A DNA stretch of 64,000 nt from JACCZX01 sp963710675 (GTDB lineage: Bacteria; Pseudomonadota; Gammaproteobacteria; Burkholderiales; Burkholderiaceae_F). The stretch covers positions 35,232-99,231 of the forward strand of contig CAVQBE010000014.1 of NCBI GenBank assembly GCA_963710675.1, written 5' to 3'. The notes beneath the pieces were generated by a model. It saw only the letters and a list, made by a program, of their open reading frames with translations, was not told the DNA's origin and did no database searches. Below, piece by piece: positions 63,990 to 64,000 of the stretch. Position 1 is the first letter of the stretch, and the number at the start of each line of letters is the position of its first letter. Both the position numbers and the translations under genes were made by a program.

Positions 63990-64000
63990 ATGAACCGCCT
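63990..64000 (+). CDS. Possible gene start at the window edge
   Basis: AAGAGG lies five bases before the ATG at 63990, a good ribosome binding site. Only three codons and part of a fourth are in the window, so nothing can be said about the product. It is divergent from the Ser/Thr kinase. Confidence 0.35.

Noticed and set aside
1..64000. CRISPR arrays, tRNA, rRNA, insertion sequences
   Set aside because: None recognised by eye; no direct-repeat arrays, transposase motifs or tRNA-like ends were seen, though a scan with dedicated models was not possible.

Overview
The window is a high-GC bacterial chromosome segment, most like a Betaproteobacterium (Burkholderiales or a neighbouring lineage). 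This is an inference from protein content: PEP-CTERM proteins, solitary ABC_sub_bind substrate-binding proteins, winged-helix/NB-ARC regulators, an ECF sigma / Ser-Thr kinase pair, a di-haem c4-type cytochrome and a lipoprotein Cu/Zn superoxide dismutase. I saw no rRNA, tRNA, insertion sequence, CRISPR array or prophage.

Layout. 1-5.4 kb: a hybrid sensor kinase converges on a LuxR-type response regulator, followed by two tandem ABC_sub_bind proteins without any permease or ATPase. 5.5-12.1 kb: a lipoprotein translationally coupled to a small PQ-loop-like membrane protein, a winged-helix/NB-ARC regulator and a second hybrid kinase. 12.3-18.2 kb: a PEP-CTERM protein, then a cargo region with a helical orphan protein, an integron attC-like site (14437-14499), an apparent operon of a stand-alone CHASE2 protein, a secreted protein and an M48 metalloprotease, and a mini-lipoprotein. 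18.3-22.7 kb: an orphan Hcp, a regulatory-domain methyltransferase, a chimeric AAA remnant lacking Walker A, and a membrane-anchored TIR protein. 22.9-31 kb: small envelope and metabolic genes, a LysR regulator, a GST, a GFA protein, and a third hybrid kinase divergent from a short molybdopterin-oxidoreductase-fold protein. 31-37.5 kb: a polytopic membrane protein, a second winged-helix/NB-ARC regulator, small secreted proteins, a vanadium-haloperoxidase/PAP2-like enzyme and a second PEP-CTERM protein. 37.6-54.7 kb: ordinary transport, redox and detoxification genes (ABC exporter, MAPEG, cupin, SodC, DUF3014, aldehyde dehydrogenase, OPT transporter, AzlCD, Vgb-like protein, sorbosone dehydrogenase with cytochrome c), with two damaged genes (a frameshifted NYN nuclease-like gene and a multiply frameshifted alpha/beta hydrolase). 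54.7-58.3 kb: a seven-gene ArsR-controlled operon. 58.4-64 kb: a metallo-beta-lactamase-fold protein, an ECF-type sigma factor, a TauE/SafE permease and a Ser/Thr kinase with a TPR-like C-terminus.

The window is rich in signal transduction: three hybrid histidine kinases, two STAND-type regulators, a LysR, an ArsR, a LuxR-type regulator, an ECF factor and a Ser/Thr kinase. The least ordinary part is 13.7-22.7 kb, where an attC-like site, a CHASE2/M48 operon, an orphan Hcp with a methyltransferase, a deletion-fused AAA protein and a TIR protein lie together. I read it as an accessory region with remnants of contractile-injection or defence-type cargo; that reading is inference.
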